Below, piece by piece: positions 17,004-30,635 of a DNA stretch of 30,965 nt. The notes below the pieces were generated by a model that saw only the letters and a list, made by a program, of their open reading frames with translations, was not told the DNA's origin and did not search any database. The stretch covers positions 1 through 30,965 of the forward strand of contig DASRFD010000136.1 of the NCBI GenBank assembly GCA_035651715.1, in the 5' to 3' direction. The DNA is from Nevskia sp035651715 (GTDB taxonomy: Bacteria > Pseudomonadota > Gammaproteobacteria > Nevskiales > Nevskiaceae). Position numbers and translations under genes: made by a program. How positions within the stretch are numbered: the first letter of the stretch is position 1; the number at the start of each line of letters is the position of its first letter.

Positions 17004-18260
17004 ATGCTGCACGAAATCGCCAACCAGGCCTCGCTGCTCGGCGAACGCACCCTGCAATGGATCAGCAACGCCGTCGAGCGCCAGCTCAACGGCGAGCGCT
17101 TCATGGTGGCGAACCAGACCCCGTACGAGCTGATCCTGCAGCAGGGGCTGCTGTCGGTGCGGCGCTATCCGGCGCTGGCCGAGGACTACATCCAGGCCGG
17201 CGCCGAGCCGCGCCCGGTGAAGCGGCGGCAGCACAAGGTGCCGGTGGTGCTGGTGCCGCCGCTGGCGGCGGACCCGCTGAACTTCGACCTGCTTCCCAAC
17301 CGCAGCCTGGTGCGCTACCTGCTGGCCGAGGGCTTCCGCGTCTATCTGGTGGACTTCGGCAGCCCGGACATCGACCACTCCCATCTCGGCCTGGCCGACT
17401 ACACCACGCGCCTGCTGCCGCAGGCGCTGCGGGCGGTGCGCGCGGACAGCGGCGAGCAGGAGCTGAGCCTGCTCGGCTACTGCATGGGCGGCCTGTTCTG
17501 CCTGATCTACGCCGGCTGGTCGCACGATCCCGGGCTGCGCAACATCGTCACCATCGCCAGCCCGATCGACGCGCACCAGATCGGCATCGCCGGACGGCTG
17601 ATGGAGGCGATGAACGGCCCGGCGCGGCTGGTGCGCAAGCTCACCCCGTTCCGCATCCACAACATCGACCCGGGCCGCCTGCTGATCCCGGGCTGGGTGT
17701 CGTCGCTGGCGTTCAAGCTGACCAATCCGCTCGGCACGCTGCAAAGCTATGTGGATCTGCTGATGAACCTGTGGGACCGCGACTACGTCATCGAGCACCA
17801 GACCATGGCCACCTGGTTCAACAAGATGCACGCCTACCCCGGCGGCATCGTGCAGGACTTCGTGGTGCAGGTGGGCATCGACAACGAGCTGGCGGCCGGG
17901 CGCATCCGCCTGGGCGGGCGCAAGCAGGCCCTGCTCGACCGCATCGATTGCTCGATGCTCGCCATCGCCGGCAAGAGCGACCGCATCGTCACGGTGGAAG
18001 CGGCGCGCAAGGTGCTGGACATCGTCGCCTCCAGGGACAAGGACTTCATGCTCGCCCCGGGCGGCCATGCCGGCGTCTTCGCCGGCAGCAAGGCGCCGGC
18101 CACCACCTGGGCCCACGCCGCGCAGTGGCTGGCGGCGCGCAGCGCAGGCAAGCCGGGGCGCCGGGCGGCGCGGAAGGAAGCGGCGGCGAAGCCGGGCGCC
18201 GGTAAACGCTCCGCGCCGCGCAAGGACGCGGCGGCCGCCAGGCACCGGCCGCGCCGCTAG
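17004..18260 (+). CDS. PhaC-like poly(hydroxyalkanoate) synthase / alpha-beta hydrolase
   Basis: The 418-residue protein has the PHA-synthase variant of the lipase box, GYCMGG, with C160 as nucleophile instead of Ser. D326 (AGKSDRIV) and H355 (PGGHAGVF) complete a Cys-Asp-His triad. Upstream segments NRSLVRYLLAEGFRVYLVDFGSPD and LGLADYTTRLLPQAL match the class III PhaC pattern. Class III enzymes (about 355 residues) need a PhaE partner, which is not adjacent. The last 45 residues are a basic Ala/Lys/Arg/Pro tail resembling histone-like or phasin tails, an addition to the core. Polymerase activity is likely but not certain; a related thioesterase role is possible. Confidence 0.8.
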   Translation: MLHEIANQASLLGERTLQWISNAVERQLNGERFMVANQTPYELILQQGLLSVRRYPALAEDYIQAGAEPRPVKRRQHKVPVVLVPPLAADPLNFDLLPNRSLVRYLLAEGFRVYLVDFGSPDIDHSHLGLADYTTRLLPQALRAVRADSGEQELSLLGYCMGGLFCLIYAGWSHDPGLRNIVTIASPIDAHQIGIAGRLMEAMNGPARLVRKLTPFRIHNIDPGRLLIPGWVSSLAFKLTNPLGTLQSYVDLLMNLWDRDYVIEHQTMATWFNKMHAYPGGIVQDFVVQVGIDNELAAGRIRLGGRKQALLDRIDCSMLAIAGKSDRIVTVEAARKVLDIVASRDKDFMLAPGGHAGVFAGSKAPATTWAHAAQWLAARSAGKPGRRAARKEAAAKPGAGKRSAPRKDAAAARHRPRR

Positions 18261-18414
18261 GATCCGCCGCGCGGTTGCTGCCTGATTCGCTCCCAGGGTG
18301 CGCCGGGACCAGGTCCTAATACCAATGCGTTATTTCGCGGCGGAAGCGCCGCGCGCAATATCCTGCCGGCACGGGCCTCTGCGCCGTGCCCGCATTCACG
18401 GCAGGAGGAGAAAC

Positions 18415-19716
18415 ATGCGCGCCGCGTCCAAGCAGCTGTACCTGTGGGTCATCCTGGCGATCGTCATCGGCGGGGCCATCGGCCATTTCGCGCCGCAGAC
18501 CGGCGTCGCGCTCAAGCCGCTGGGCGACGCCTTCATCGGCCTGATCAAGATGCTGATCGGCCCGGTGATCTTCCTCACCGTGGTGCTGGGCATCGCCGGC
18601 GCGGCGGACGTGAAGAAGGTCGGCCGCGTCGGCGCCAAGAGCCTGCTGTATTTCGAGATCGTCTCCACCTTCGCGCTGGCCATCGGCCTGCTGGTGGTGA
18701 ACCTGCTCAAGCCCGGCGCCGGCTTCAACGTCGATCCGGCCACGCTCGACGCCAACGCCGTGGCGGCCTATGCCAAGCAGGCGCAGAGCCAGAGCACGGT
18801 GGAGTTCCTGCTGCACATCATCCCCAAGACCTTCAGCGACGCCTTCGCCGGCGGCGGCGACCTGCTGCAGGTGCTGCTGGTGGCGGTGCTGTTCGGCATC
18901 GCGCTGTCGCGCCTGGGCCAGGCCGGGCGGCCGGTGCTGGACCTGTTCGAGTCGATCTCCAAGGCCTTTTTCGGCATGGTCGGCCTGGTGATGAAGCTGG
19001 CGCCGCTCGGCGCCGGCGGCGCCATGGCCTTCACCATCGGCAAGTACGGCATCGACAGCCTCGGCCCGCTGCTCAGGCTGATGGGCAGCTTCTACCTCAC
19101 CTGCGTGCTGTTCGTGGTGCTGGTGCTCGGCGCGGTGGCGCGTCTGACCGGCTTCTCCATCTTCCGCTTCGTGCGCTACGTCCGCGAGGAACTGCTGCTG
19201 GTGCTGGGCACTTCGTCGTCGGAGTCGGCCCTGGTGCCGCTGATGCAGAAGCTGGAGCGCCTGGGCTGCTCCAGGTCGGTGGTCGGCCTGGTGGTGCCCA
19301 GCGGCTATTCCTTCAACCTCGACGGCACCAACATCTACCTGACCATGGCGGCGATCTTCGTCGCCCAGGCCCTGAACGTGGACCTCACGCTGACCCAGGA
19401 GCTGACCCTGCTGGCGGTGGCCATGCTCACCTCCAAGGGCGCCTCCGGCGTCACCGGCGCCGGCTTCATCACCCTGGCCGCGACCCTGGCGGTGGTGCCC
19501 TCGGTGCCGGTGGCCGGCCTGGCCCTGATCCTGGGCATCGACCGCTTCATGAGCGAGGCCCGCGCCCTGACCAACATGATCGGCAACGGCGTCGCCACCA
19601 TCGTCATCGCGCGCTGGGAGAAGGAACTGGACCTGGGCCAGCTGCGCCGCCAGCTCGCCGCGGGCGCCGAGGTCGCGGACGGCGAGGACCTCGGGCGGCA
19701 GCCGGCGCTCGGCTGA
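18415..19716 (+). CDS. dctA: Dicarboxylate/amino acid:cation symporter (DctA type)
   Basis: The 433-residue protein starts at ATG 18415 with AGGAGGAG 4 bp upstream; the frame is open further up but has no ribosome site. DAACS family marks are present: TSSSESALVPLMQKLERLG (first re-entrant loop), GYSFNLDGTNIYLTMAAIF, TSKGASGVTGAGFITLA, and ILGIDRFMSEARALTNMIGN with the substrate-binding Asp/Arg/Asn region. It imports C4-dicarboxylates such as succinate, fumarate and malate with cations. It is followed after 44 bp by a hybrid kinase, which probably controls it. Confidence 0.92.
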   Translation: MRAASKQLYLWVILAIVIGGAIGHFAPQTGVALKPLGDAFIGLIKMLIGPVIFLTVVLGIAGAADVKKVGRVGAKSLLYFEIVSTFALAIGLLVVNLLKPGAGFNVDPATLDANAVAAYAKQAQSQSTVEFLLHIIPKTFSDAFAGGGDLLQVLLVAVLFGIALSRLGQAGRPVLDLFESISKAFFGMVGLVMKLAPLGAGGAMAFTIGKYGIDSLGPLLRLMGSFYLTCVLFVVLVLGAVARLTGFSIFRFVRYVREELLLVLGTSSSESALVPLMQKLERLGCSRSVVGLVVPSGYSFNLDGTNIYLTMAAIFVAQALNVDLTLTQELTLLAVAMLTSKGASGVTGAGFITLAATLAVVPSVPVAGLALILGIDRFMSEARALTNMIGNGVATIVIARWEKELDLGQLRRQLAAGAEVADGEDLGRQPALG

Positions 19717-19760
19717 AGCCCAACCGGCGCGGGCCGGCGGCGGAGTGCTAAGTTGCCGCC

Positions 19761-22406
19761 ATGGAATTGCCGGTCCGCCGCCTCCGCACTCTCCTGCTCG
19801 CCGCGCTCGCCGCGGCGGGCATCGCCCTGGCGGCCTGGGAAGCCGGGCAGCAGGCGCAGCAGCGCGCGCTGCGCGAGCAGGCCGAGCAGTCGCGGCGCCA
19901 GCTGGGCCTGTATGCCGACGCCCTGCAAGCGCTGATCGAGCACTACCGCGCGCTGCCGGCGGTGCTGGCGCTGGACCCGGAGCTGCGCGCCGCGCTGCAG
20001 GGCAGCCCCGACGCGGCGCGGCAGCAGCAGCTCAGCCTCAAGCTGGAGCAGGTCAACGGCGCCGCCACCTCCTCGACCCTGACCCTGCTCGACCGTTATG
20101 GCCACGCCGTCGCGGCGAGCAACTGGCGGCGGCCGGACAGCAACGTCGGCCACGACTACAGCTTCCGCCCCTATTTCCGCCAGCTCGCCAGCGGCGACGA
20201 CGGCCGCTTCTTCGGCGTCGGCGTCACCACCGGCGTGCCCGGCTACTTCCTGTCGAAGGCGGTGCGCGACGGCCAGGGCCGGCTGCTCGGCGCGCTGGTG
20301 GTCAAGCTCGAGCTGCTCGGCCTGGAGCAGGAGTGGAGCAGGGGACCGGACCTGGTCCTGGCCAGCGACAGTCATGGCGTCATCTTCCTCGCCAGCCGCC
20401 GGGAGGGCCTGTTCCGCTATCGCAGCCTGCGCCCGCTGAGCCCGGCGCAGCGGGCCGAGCTGGCGGGCGCGCAGCAGTATCCGCAGGAAGAAGTCGGCCC
20501 GCTGCCGCTGCAGGCCCTGCAGGACCTGGGGGCGGACGGCCGCGTGGTGCGGGTGGACGGGCCCGGCGGCGGCGCTTCCTACCTGTGGCAGTCCCTGCCG
20601 CTGCCCAGCGAGGGCTGGGTCCTGCACCTGCTGCGCGATCCGGCCGAAGCCGGCGCCGCCGGCCGCGTCGCCTCGCTCGCGGCGGCCGGCATCTGCCTGA
20701 GCCTGCTGTTCCTCGGCCTGTTCCTGCAGCAGCGCTGGCGCGTGGCGCGACTGCGGCGGCGCAGCCGCGAGGAGCTGGAGCAGATGGTGCGGCAGCACAC
20801 CGCGGCGCTGCGCACCGCGCAGGACGGCCTGGTGCAGGCGGCGCAGAACGCGGCGCAGGGTTTCGGCCAGAGCCTGGAGCATCTGCCGCAGGGCGTCAGC
20901 GTGGTCGATGCGCAGCTGCGCCTGCTGGCCTGGAACCGGCGCTATGTCGAGCTGTTCCGCCTGCCGCCCGAGCTGATGCGGCCCGGCCGGCCGGTCGAGG
21001 ACGTGCTGCGCTACAACGCCCGGCGCGGCCTGCTCGGCGAGGGCGACGTCGAGGAGGCGATCCGCCGCCGCCTCGAGCACCTGCAGACCGGCAAGCCCTA
21101 CCTGTTCGAGCGCGAGCGGCCCGACGGCACGGTGCTGGAGATCCGCGGCAACCCGCTGCCTGGCGGCGGCTTCGTCACCAGCTACGCCGACATCACCGCC
21201 TACAAGAGCGCGGCGCGCGACCTGCGCACCCTGGCCGACACCCTGGAGCGGCGGGTCGAGCAGCGCACCGGCGAACTGCAGGAAGCCAAGGGCGAGGCCG
21301 AGCGCGCCAACCGCTCCAAGACGCGCTTCGTCGCCGCCGCGGTGCACGACCTGCAGCAGCCGCTCAACGCCGCGCGCATGTTCGTCCACGCGCTCGGCGA
21401 GCGGCTGTCCGGCGGCGAGCCGGCCGGCCTGGTGCGCAACATCGACGATGCGCTGGAGGCGCAGGACGCGATCCTGTCCAGCCTGCTCGACATCTCGCGC
21501 CTGGAATCCGGCGCGATCCGCACCGAGATCCGCGACCTGCCGCTGCGGCCGCTTCTGGAGGCGCTGGCGCGCGAGTTCGGCATCCTGGCCCGGGCCAGGG
21601 GGCTGGAGCTGCGCTGGGTGGCCACGCGCGCGGTGGTGCGCAGCGACGAGGCGCTGCTGCGCCGCATCCTGCAGAACTTCCTGTCCAACGCCGTGCGCTA
21701 CACCCGCCGCGGCCGCGTGCTGCTCGGCTGCCGCCGCGCCTGCGGCGCCCTGCGCATCGAGGTGTGGGACAGCGGGCCCGGCATACCCGAACACCAGCGC
21801 CAGGAAATCTTCGAGGAGTTCCGGCGCCTCGACGGCAACGGCGACGAGCGCGGCGCCGGCCTGGGCCTGGCCATCGTCGACCGCACCGCGCGCCTGCTCG
21901 GGCACGAGGTGGGCCTGCGCTCCTGGGTCGGGCGCGGCAGCGTGTTCGCGCTGACGGTGCCGCTGGGCGATGCCGCCGCCGTTGTGCCGCCGCCGGCACC
22001 CGCGGCCGAGCCCGCGGCGGACTCGGCGCTGCACGGCCGCGAAGTCTGGTGCATCGACGACGACGCCCGCGTGCGCGAAGCCAGCCGCGCGCTGCTGGAG
22101 CGCTGGGGCTGCCGCGTCACCCTGGTGGCCGGTGCCGCCGATGGATTGCCCCGGGCGCGGCCGGGGCAGGCGCCGGCGCTGGTCCTGCTCGACTACCGCC
22201 TCGGCGCCGGCACCGGGCCCGAGCTGTACGCCGAGCTGGAGCGGCGCTGGGGGGCGAGCCCGCCGGTGATCCTGGTCTCGGCCGAGCGCGAGGCGGCCTT
22301 GCCGGCGCTGGCGCAGGAGCGCGGCTGGGGCTTGCTGCACAAGCCGGTGCGGCCGCCGGCGCTGCGCGCGCTGATGAGCCGGCTGCTGCTGCGCGCCGCG
22401 GCTTGA
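19761..22406 (+). CDS. Hybrid sensor histidine kinase with periplasmic sensor (DctB-like), PAS, HisKA, HATPase and receiver
   Basis: The 881-residue protein begins with a membrane span (about 9-26) and a periplasmic double-Cache-like region (about 30-300; DSNVGHDYSFRPYFRQL, GVGVTTGVPGYFLSKAV), close to the DctB sensor layout. After a second span (about 303-322) come a coiled coil, a PAS domain (about 372-482), HisKA with H529 (AVHDLQQPLNAARMF), the N box N643, the G boxes DSGPGI (670-675) and GAGLGLAI (698-705), and a C-terminal receiver with D811 and K861. The kinase core and receiver resemble the NahK/CrbS type. It lies 44 bp after dctA and converges with a LuxR-type regulator, so these three probably form a carboxylate-sensing unit. 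The start has no strong ribosome site. Confidence 0.92.
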   Translation: MELPVRRLRTLLLAALAAAGIALAAWEAGQQAQQRALREQAEQSRRQLGLYADALQALIEHYRALPAVLALDPELRAALQGSPDAARQQQLSLKLEQVNGAATSSTLTLLDRYGHAVAASNWRRPDSNVGHDYSFRPYFRQLASGDDGRFFGVGVTTGVPGYFLSKAVRDGQGRLLGALVVKLELLGLEQEWSRGPDLVLASDSHGVIFLASRREGLFRYRSLRPLSPAQRAELAGAQQYPQEEVGPLPLQALQDLGADGRVVRVDGPGGGASYLWQSLPLPSEGWVLHLLRDPAEAGAAGRVASLAAAGICLSLLFLGLFLQQRWRVARLRRRSREELEQMVRQHTAALRTAQDGLVQAAQNAAQGFGQSLEHLPQGVSVVDAQLRLLAWNRRYVELFRLPPELMRPGRPVEDVLRYNARRGLLGEGDVEEAIRRRLEHLQTGKPYLFERERPDGTVLEIRGNPLPGGGFVTSYADITAYKSAARDLRTLADTLERRVEQRTGELQEAKGEAERANRSKTRFVAAAVHDLQQPLNAARMFVHALGERLSGGEPAGLVRNIDDALEAQDAILSSLLDISRLESGAIRTEIRDLPLRPLLEALAREFGILARARGLELRWVATRAVVRSDEALLRRILQNFLSNAVRYTRRGRVLLGCRRACGALRIEVWDSGPGIPEHQRQEIFEEFRRLDGNGDERGAGLGLAIVDRTARLLGHEVGLRSWVGRGSVFALTVPLGDAAAVVPPPAPAAEPAADSALHGREVWCIDDDARVREASRALLERWGCRVTLVAGAADGLPRARPGQAPALVLLDYRLGAGTGPELYAELERRWGASPPVILVSAEREAALPALAQERGWGLLHKPVRPPALRALMSRLLLRAAA

Positions 22407-22423
22407 GGTGATCCTGCCTTCAT

Positions 22424-22453
22424 CCTTCTCCCTTTGGGAGAGGGGAGAAAGCT
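22424..22453. repeat. Hairpin between the convergent kinase and regulator genes
   Basis: TTCTCCC (22425-22431) pairs with GGGGAGAA (22442-22449), and an inner CTCCC-TTT-GGGAG can also form. It sits between two convergent stop codons, so it may end transcription from both sides, although no T run follows on either strand. Confidence 0.45.
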
Positions 22454-23109
22454 CAAGGATCGGAATCCGCTTCTGCCGCCGCCCCCGCCTCCAGCCCCTT
22501 CACCAGCACCGCCAGCTGGGTGCGGCCGTGGCATTCGAGCTTGCGCAGCAGCGCGGTGACATGGACCTTCACCGTGTTCTCCGCCGCGCCAAGCCGGTAG
22601 GCGATCTGCTTGTTGAGCAGGCCGTCGGCCACGTACATCAGCACGCGAAACTGCTGCGGCGTGAGCTGCGCCAGCCGGGCGGCGAGGCGCTCGTCGGCCT
22701 CGCTCTTGCCGGCCTTGGCGGCGGGGAACCATTCGCCGCCGTCCATCACCGCGGCGATGGCCTGGCGCATCTCCGGCACCGGCGCCGACTTGGAGATGAA
22801 GCCGGCGGCGCCGAACTGCTGGGCGCGGCGCACCGTGCGTGGATGGTCGTTGGCGGAAACCACCACCACCGGCAGCTGCGGCCGCTCGCCGCGCAGGTAG
22901 ACCAGGGAGGAGAAGCCCATCGCGCCGGGCATGCTCAGGTCGAGCAGGACCAGTTCCAGGTCGGGGTGGGCGGCCACCGCCTGCTCCAGCGAGGCGAAGC
23001 TGTGCGCCTCGACGATGTGCAGCTCCGGGCTCAGCTCGCGCAGGGCCAGCGCCAGCGCGGCGCGGAACAGCGGGTGATCGTCGGCGACGAGGACCTGGGT
23101 GGCATCCAT
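22453..23109 (-). CDS. LuxR/NarL-family response regulator (CrbR/ErdR-like)
   Basis: The 218-residue protein has a receiver domain (VLVADDHPLFRAAL at the start, phospho-acceptor D57 in LLDLSMPG, K107 in ISKSAP) and a C-terminal LuxR-type helix-turn-helix (LTPQQFRVLMYVADGLLNKQIAYRL...ENTVKVHVTALLRKLE). The LNKQIAYRL segment is typical of the CrbR/ErdR group, which controls acetate and small-carbon metabolism with a hybrid kinase. It converges with the hybrid kinase gene 46 bp away, its likely partner. The C-terminus is Ala/Glu-rich and variable. ATG 23109 follows AGGACG. Confidence 0.92.
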   Translation of the reverse strand: MDATQVLVADDHPLFRAALALALRELSPELHIVEAHSFASLEQAVAAHPDLELVLLDLSMPGAMGFSSLVYLRGERPQLPVVVVSANDHPRTVRRAQQFGAAGFISKSAPVPEMRQAIAAVMDGGEWFPAAKAGKSEADERLAARLAQLTPQQFRVLMYVADGLLNKQIAYRLGAAENTVKVHVTALLRKLECHGRTQLAVLVKGLEAGAAAEADSDP

Positions 23110-23213
23110 CGTCCTAGCCTACGCAATCCCCTGCTGCCGCGGGAGAGGGGCGAAGGGCGAGCGGCCCCGGCCGCGGGCGGCATGGCCTGTCCCGCCCGGA
23201 GAGGCGAAGCGGT

Positions 23214-24155
23214 TCAGGCCGCCAGCTGCCCGGCGGCGCGCCGGTTCGGCAGCGCCGGCGCCGGCGCGAGGAAGCGGCTCATCTCGCGCAGGAACACGCG
23301 CGGCGCCTCGAACGGGATGACGTGGCCGCAGCCGGGGATCGAGACCAGGCGCGCGTGCGGCACGTATTCGGCGATGCGGAACTGCCCGGCCGCCGGGTAC
23401 ATGCGCGACTCCAGGCCGATCAGCACCGTCATCGGCACCTTCAGCTTCGCCAGGCTCGGCCGCCAGTCGTAGTTGTCTTCCATGTAGGAGCGCAGGCAGT
23501 CGAGATAGACCGGCCAGTTCGCGGTCGGCGCGACGCGGCGGATCAGCAGCTCGTATTTCGACAGGCTGCTCACCGCGCGCATGCCGCGGTGGTGGAAGGC
23601 GTAATCGATGAACTGCGCCAGGCCGCGCCACATGCGCCGGCGCAGGCTGCGCGGCAGCTTGCGGTAAGGCGTGCCGCGGTGCGGCTCCAGCTCGTCCAGC
23701 AGCGTGGCCCAGGCTGCGAGCTGCGCCTGCTGCTCCTCGCCGAGCAGGCCGTGGCGCCAGCGCGGGCCGTTCGGCACGCAGGGGCTCTGGTCCATGTGCA
23801 GATAGGCGCGGATGCGGCCGAAGCCGTGGCGGCGGTGATATTGCAGGGCGGTGCAGGCGCCCATCGACAGGCCGGCCAGGTGCACGTCGTCCAGGTCCAG
23901 GGCCAGCAGCAGATCGTGCAGGTCGTCGGCGTGCTGGTCGAGGATGCTGCGCTGGACCAGCGGCAGCGTGTGCGAGCGGCCGAAGCCGCGCAGGTCGGGG
24001 ATGACGAAGCGGACCCGGTGCGCCAGCGGCGCCACCAGGGGCAGCCACATTGCCGCGTTCATGGCGAAGCCATGCAGCAGCACGCAGGTATCCGGACCGC
24101 GACCGAAACTGAGGTAGTGCAGCTGCGCGCCGTCGCGCATTTGGGCGTATGGCAT
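23214..24155 (-). CDS. Alpha/beta-fold hydrolase
   Basis: The 313-residue protein starts at ATG 24155 (MPYAQMRDGAQLHYLSFG). It has the oxyanion motif LLHGFAMNAAMW, DLRGFGRS, the nucleophile elbow GLSMGA with S97, and the catalytic His H278 (PGCGHVIPFE). The usual acid position after strand 7 reads GLESRMYP without the expected Asp; E249, or D122 in HMDQSP after strand 6, may replace it. The fold is clear but substrate is unknown. A much longer minus frame running through the whole lhr gene is an antisense artefact. It is divergent from lhr. Confidence 0.88.
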   Translation of the reverse strand: MPYAQMRDGAQLHYLSFGRGPDTCVLLHGFAMNAAMWLPLVAPLAHRVRFVIPDLRGFGRSHTLPLVQRSILDQHADDLHDLLLALDLDDVHLAGLSMGACTALQYHRRHGFGRIRAYLHMDQSPCVPNGPRWRHGLLGEEQQAQLAAWATLLDELEPHRGTPYRKLPRSLRRRMWRGLAQFIDYAFHHRGMRAVSSLSKYELLIRRVAPTANWPVYLDCLRSYMEDNYDWRPSLAKLKVPMTVLIGLESRMYPAAGQFRIAEYVPHARLVSIPGCGHVIPFEAPRVFLREMSRFLAPAPALPNRRAAGQLAA

Positions 24156-24326
24156 GGGCGGCCACACTACCGGTAATGGCGATTTTTGGCAGTGGCCGGC
24201 CTCTACGACTTTAGTCTTAGCCACGGGGCCCGATGCAGGGCGGGCTTCGGCCGAACCCGGTCCTGCCTGCGCGACTGGCCGCTTCAAGCTGCACATCCGT
24301 GCAGTAGAAGCGCATACTATATCGCC
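24156..24326. promoter_or_regulatory. Divergent promoter region of the hydrolase and lhr
   Basis: These 171 bp separate two divergent starts. An AT-rich patch with TACTAT (24314-24319) lies 7 bp before the lhr ATG, too near to be a leadered -10, so lhr may have a very short leader or a -10 further up. A GC hairpin (GCAGG...CCTGC, about 24236-24271) is present. No known operator was recognised. Confidence 0.3.
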
Positions 24327-28679
<4,353 letters not shown>

Positions 28680-28690
28680 GTTCTTTGCTT

Positions 28691-28721
28691 GTCATTCCCG
28701 CGCAGGCGGGAATCCAGTTGT
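28691..28721. repeat. 31-nt intergenic hairpin repeat, copy 2
   Basis: Identical over 31 nt to the copy after speA (16188-16218), including the stem ATTCCCGC / GCGGGAAT. It lies directly downstream of lhr. Confidence 0.85.
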
Positions 28722-28744
28722 GAGTGCCTCAATTCGACGCGATT

Positions 28745-28774
28745 GATGCGCTTCGCTGCGCTCAGCACATCCTA
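28745..28774 (-). repeat. REP element, copy 1
   Basis: A 30-nt element, identical to copies at 28830-28859 (opposite strand) and 29068-29097 (same strand). The minus strand carries the core TGAGCGCAGCGAAGCGCA, with a short internal hairpin. Confidence 0.85.
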
Positions 28775-28829
28775 CTTCTGCCGCGTCCTGGCCTGCGCAA
28801 TCGCCACCATGCCCGCTCCGGTGAAGCCG
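28775..28829 (-). pseudogene. Diverged duplicate of the argH 3' end
   Basis: Beginning 13 bp beyond REP copy 1, CCTGGCC[T/C]GCGCAATCGCC (28787-28805) matches the argH 3' end at 29110-29128 in 18 of 19 positions, at exactly the same distance from its REP copy. Translated on the minus strand it reads YGFTGAGMVAIAQARTRQK-stop, against the ArgH tail YGATAPEQVRAAIARARAAKP-stop. The remainder has drifted. It seems to be a small duplication carried along with the repeat. Confidence 0.5.
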
Positions 28830-28859
28830 TAGGATGTGCTGAGCGCAGCGAAGCGCATC
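28830..28859 (+). repeat. REP element, copy 2 (inverted)
   Basis: Same 30-nt sequence as the other two copies but on the opposite strand, so copies 1-2 and 2-3 form inverted pairs like REPINs. It abuts the broken end of the RAYT remnant. Confidence 0.85.
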
Positions 28860-28862
28860 CTT

Positions 28863-29052
28863 CGAGTTGCCAGTCCAGAATGAACGGCTCCACCATGGCT
28901 TCGATCTGGAATGGATTCCGGGCCCGGACGGTTCGGATGGATTCCCGCAGCAGGTCGATGCGATCGACCAGTAATGTCGCTTGGCGTTCGGCCAGCGCCA
29001 AAGTGAAGAAGTAACATCCGCCTGCGACTTGGGAGCGGCGGTAGTTGGTCAT
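28863..29052 (-). pseudogene. Truncated REP-associated tyrosine transposase (RAYT)
   Basis: From ATG 29052 the frame reads MTNYRRSQVAGGCYFFTLALAERQ, then VDRIDLLRESIRTVRARNPFQIEAMV. This matches the N-terminus of RAYT (TnpA-REP, Y1 HUH) proteins, whose pattern is '.NYRR...GG.YFFT......R...L......LL......R...PF.I.A.VVLPDHLH'. The similarity stops at the point where VLPDHLH (the HUH metal motif) should follow. The catalytic His pair and Tyr are missing, and the frame runs into REP copy 2. It is a dead 5' fragment of about 54 codons, flanked by the repeats such transposases mobilise. Confidence 0.72.
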
Positions 29053-29067
29053 GATGGCGGCGCGATC

Positions 29068-29094
29068 GATGCGCTTCGCTGCGCTCAGCACATC

Positions 29095-29097
<3 letters not shown>
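29068..29097 (-). repeat. REP element, copy 3, overlapping the argH stop codon
   Basis: Identical to copies 1 and 2. Its last bases (CTA on the plus strand, 29095-29097) are the TAG stop codon of argH, so the gene ends inside the repeat. Confidence 0.85.
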
Positions 29098-30495
<1,398 letters not shown>

Positions 30496-30635
30496 GGTAT
30501 GGGGGCCTGGGAAGCGCTCAGGGATGCGGATTGTAAGGCTTCCGCCAGGGCATTTCCCGGGTGACGGCGGCGGGCCGGCGCGCAGGCGCCCGCATGGAAT
30601 AGGCGGGGGTGCCGGACTTCGGCTAGATTTGGCCC

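Noticed and set aside
18370..18389. Possible sigma-54 promoter before dctA (CGGCACGGGCCTCTGC)
   Set aside because: The GG and GC elements are 11 bp apart instead of 10; sigma-54 promoters tolerate little change in this spacing.
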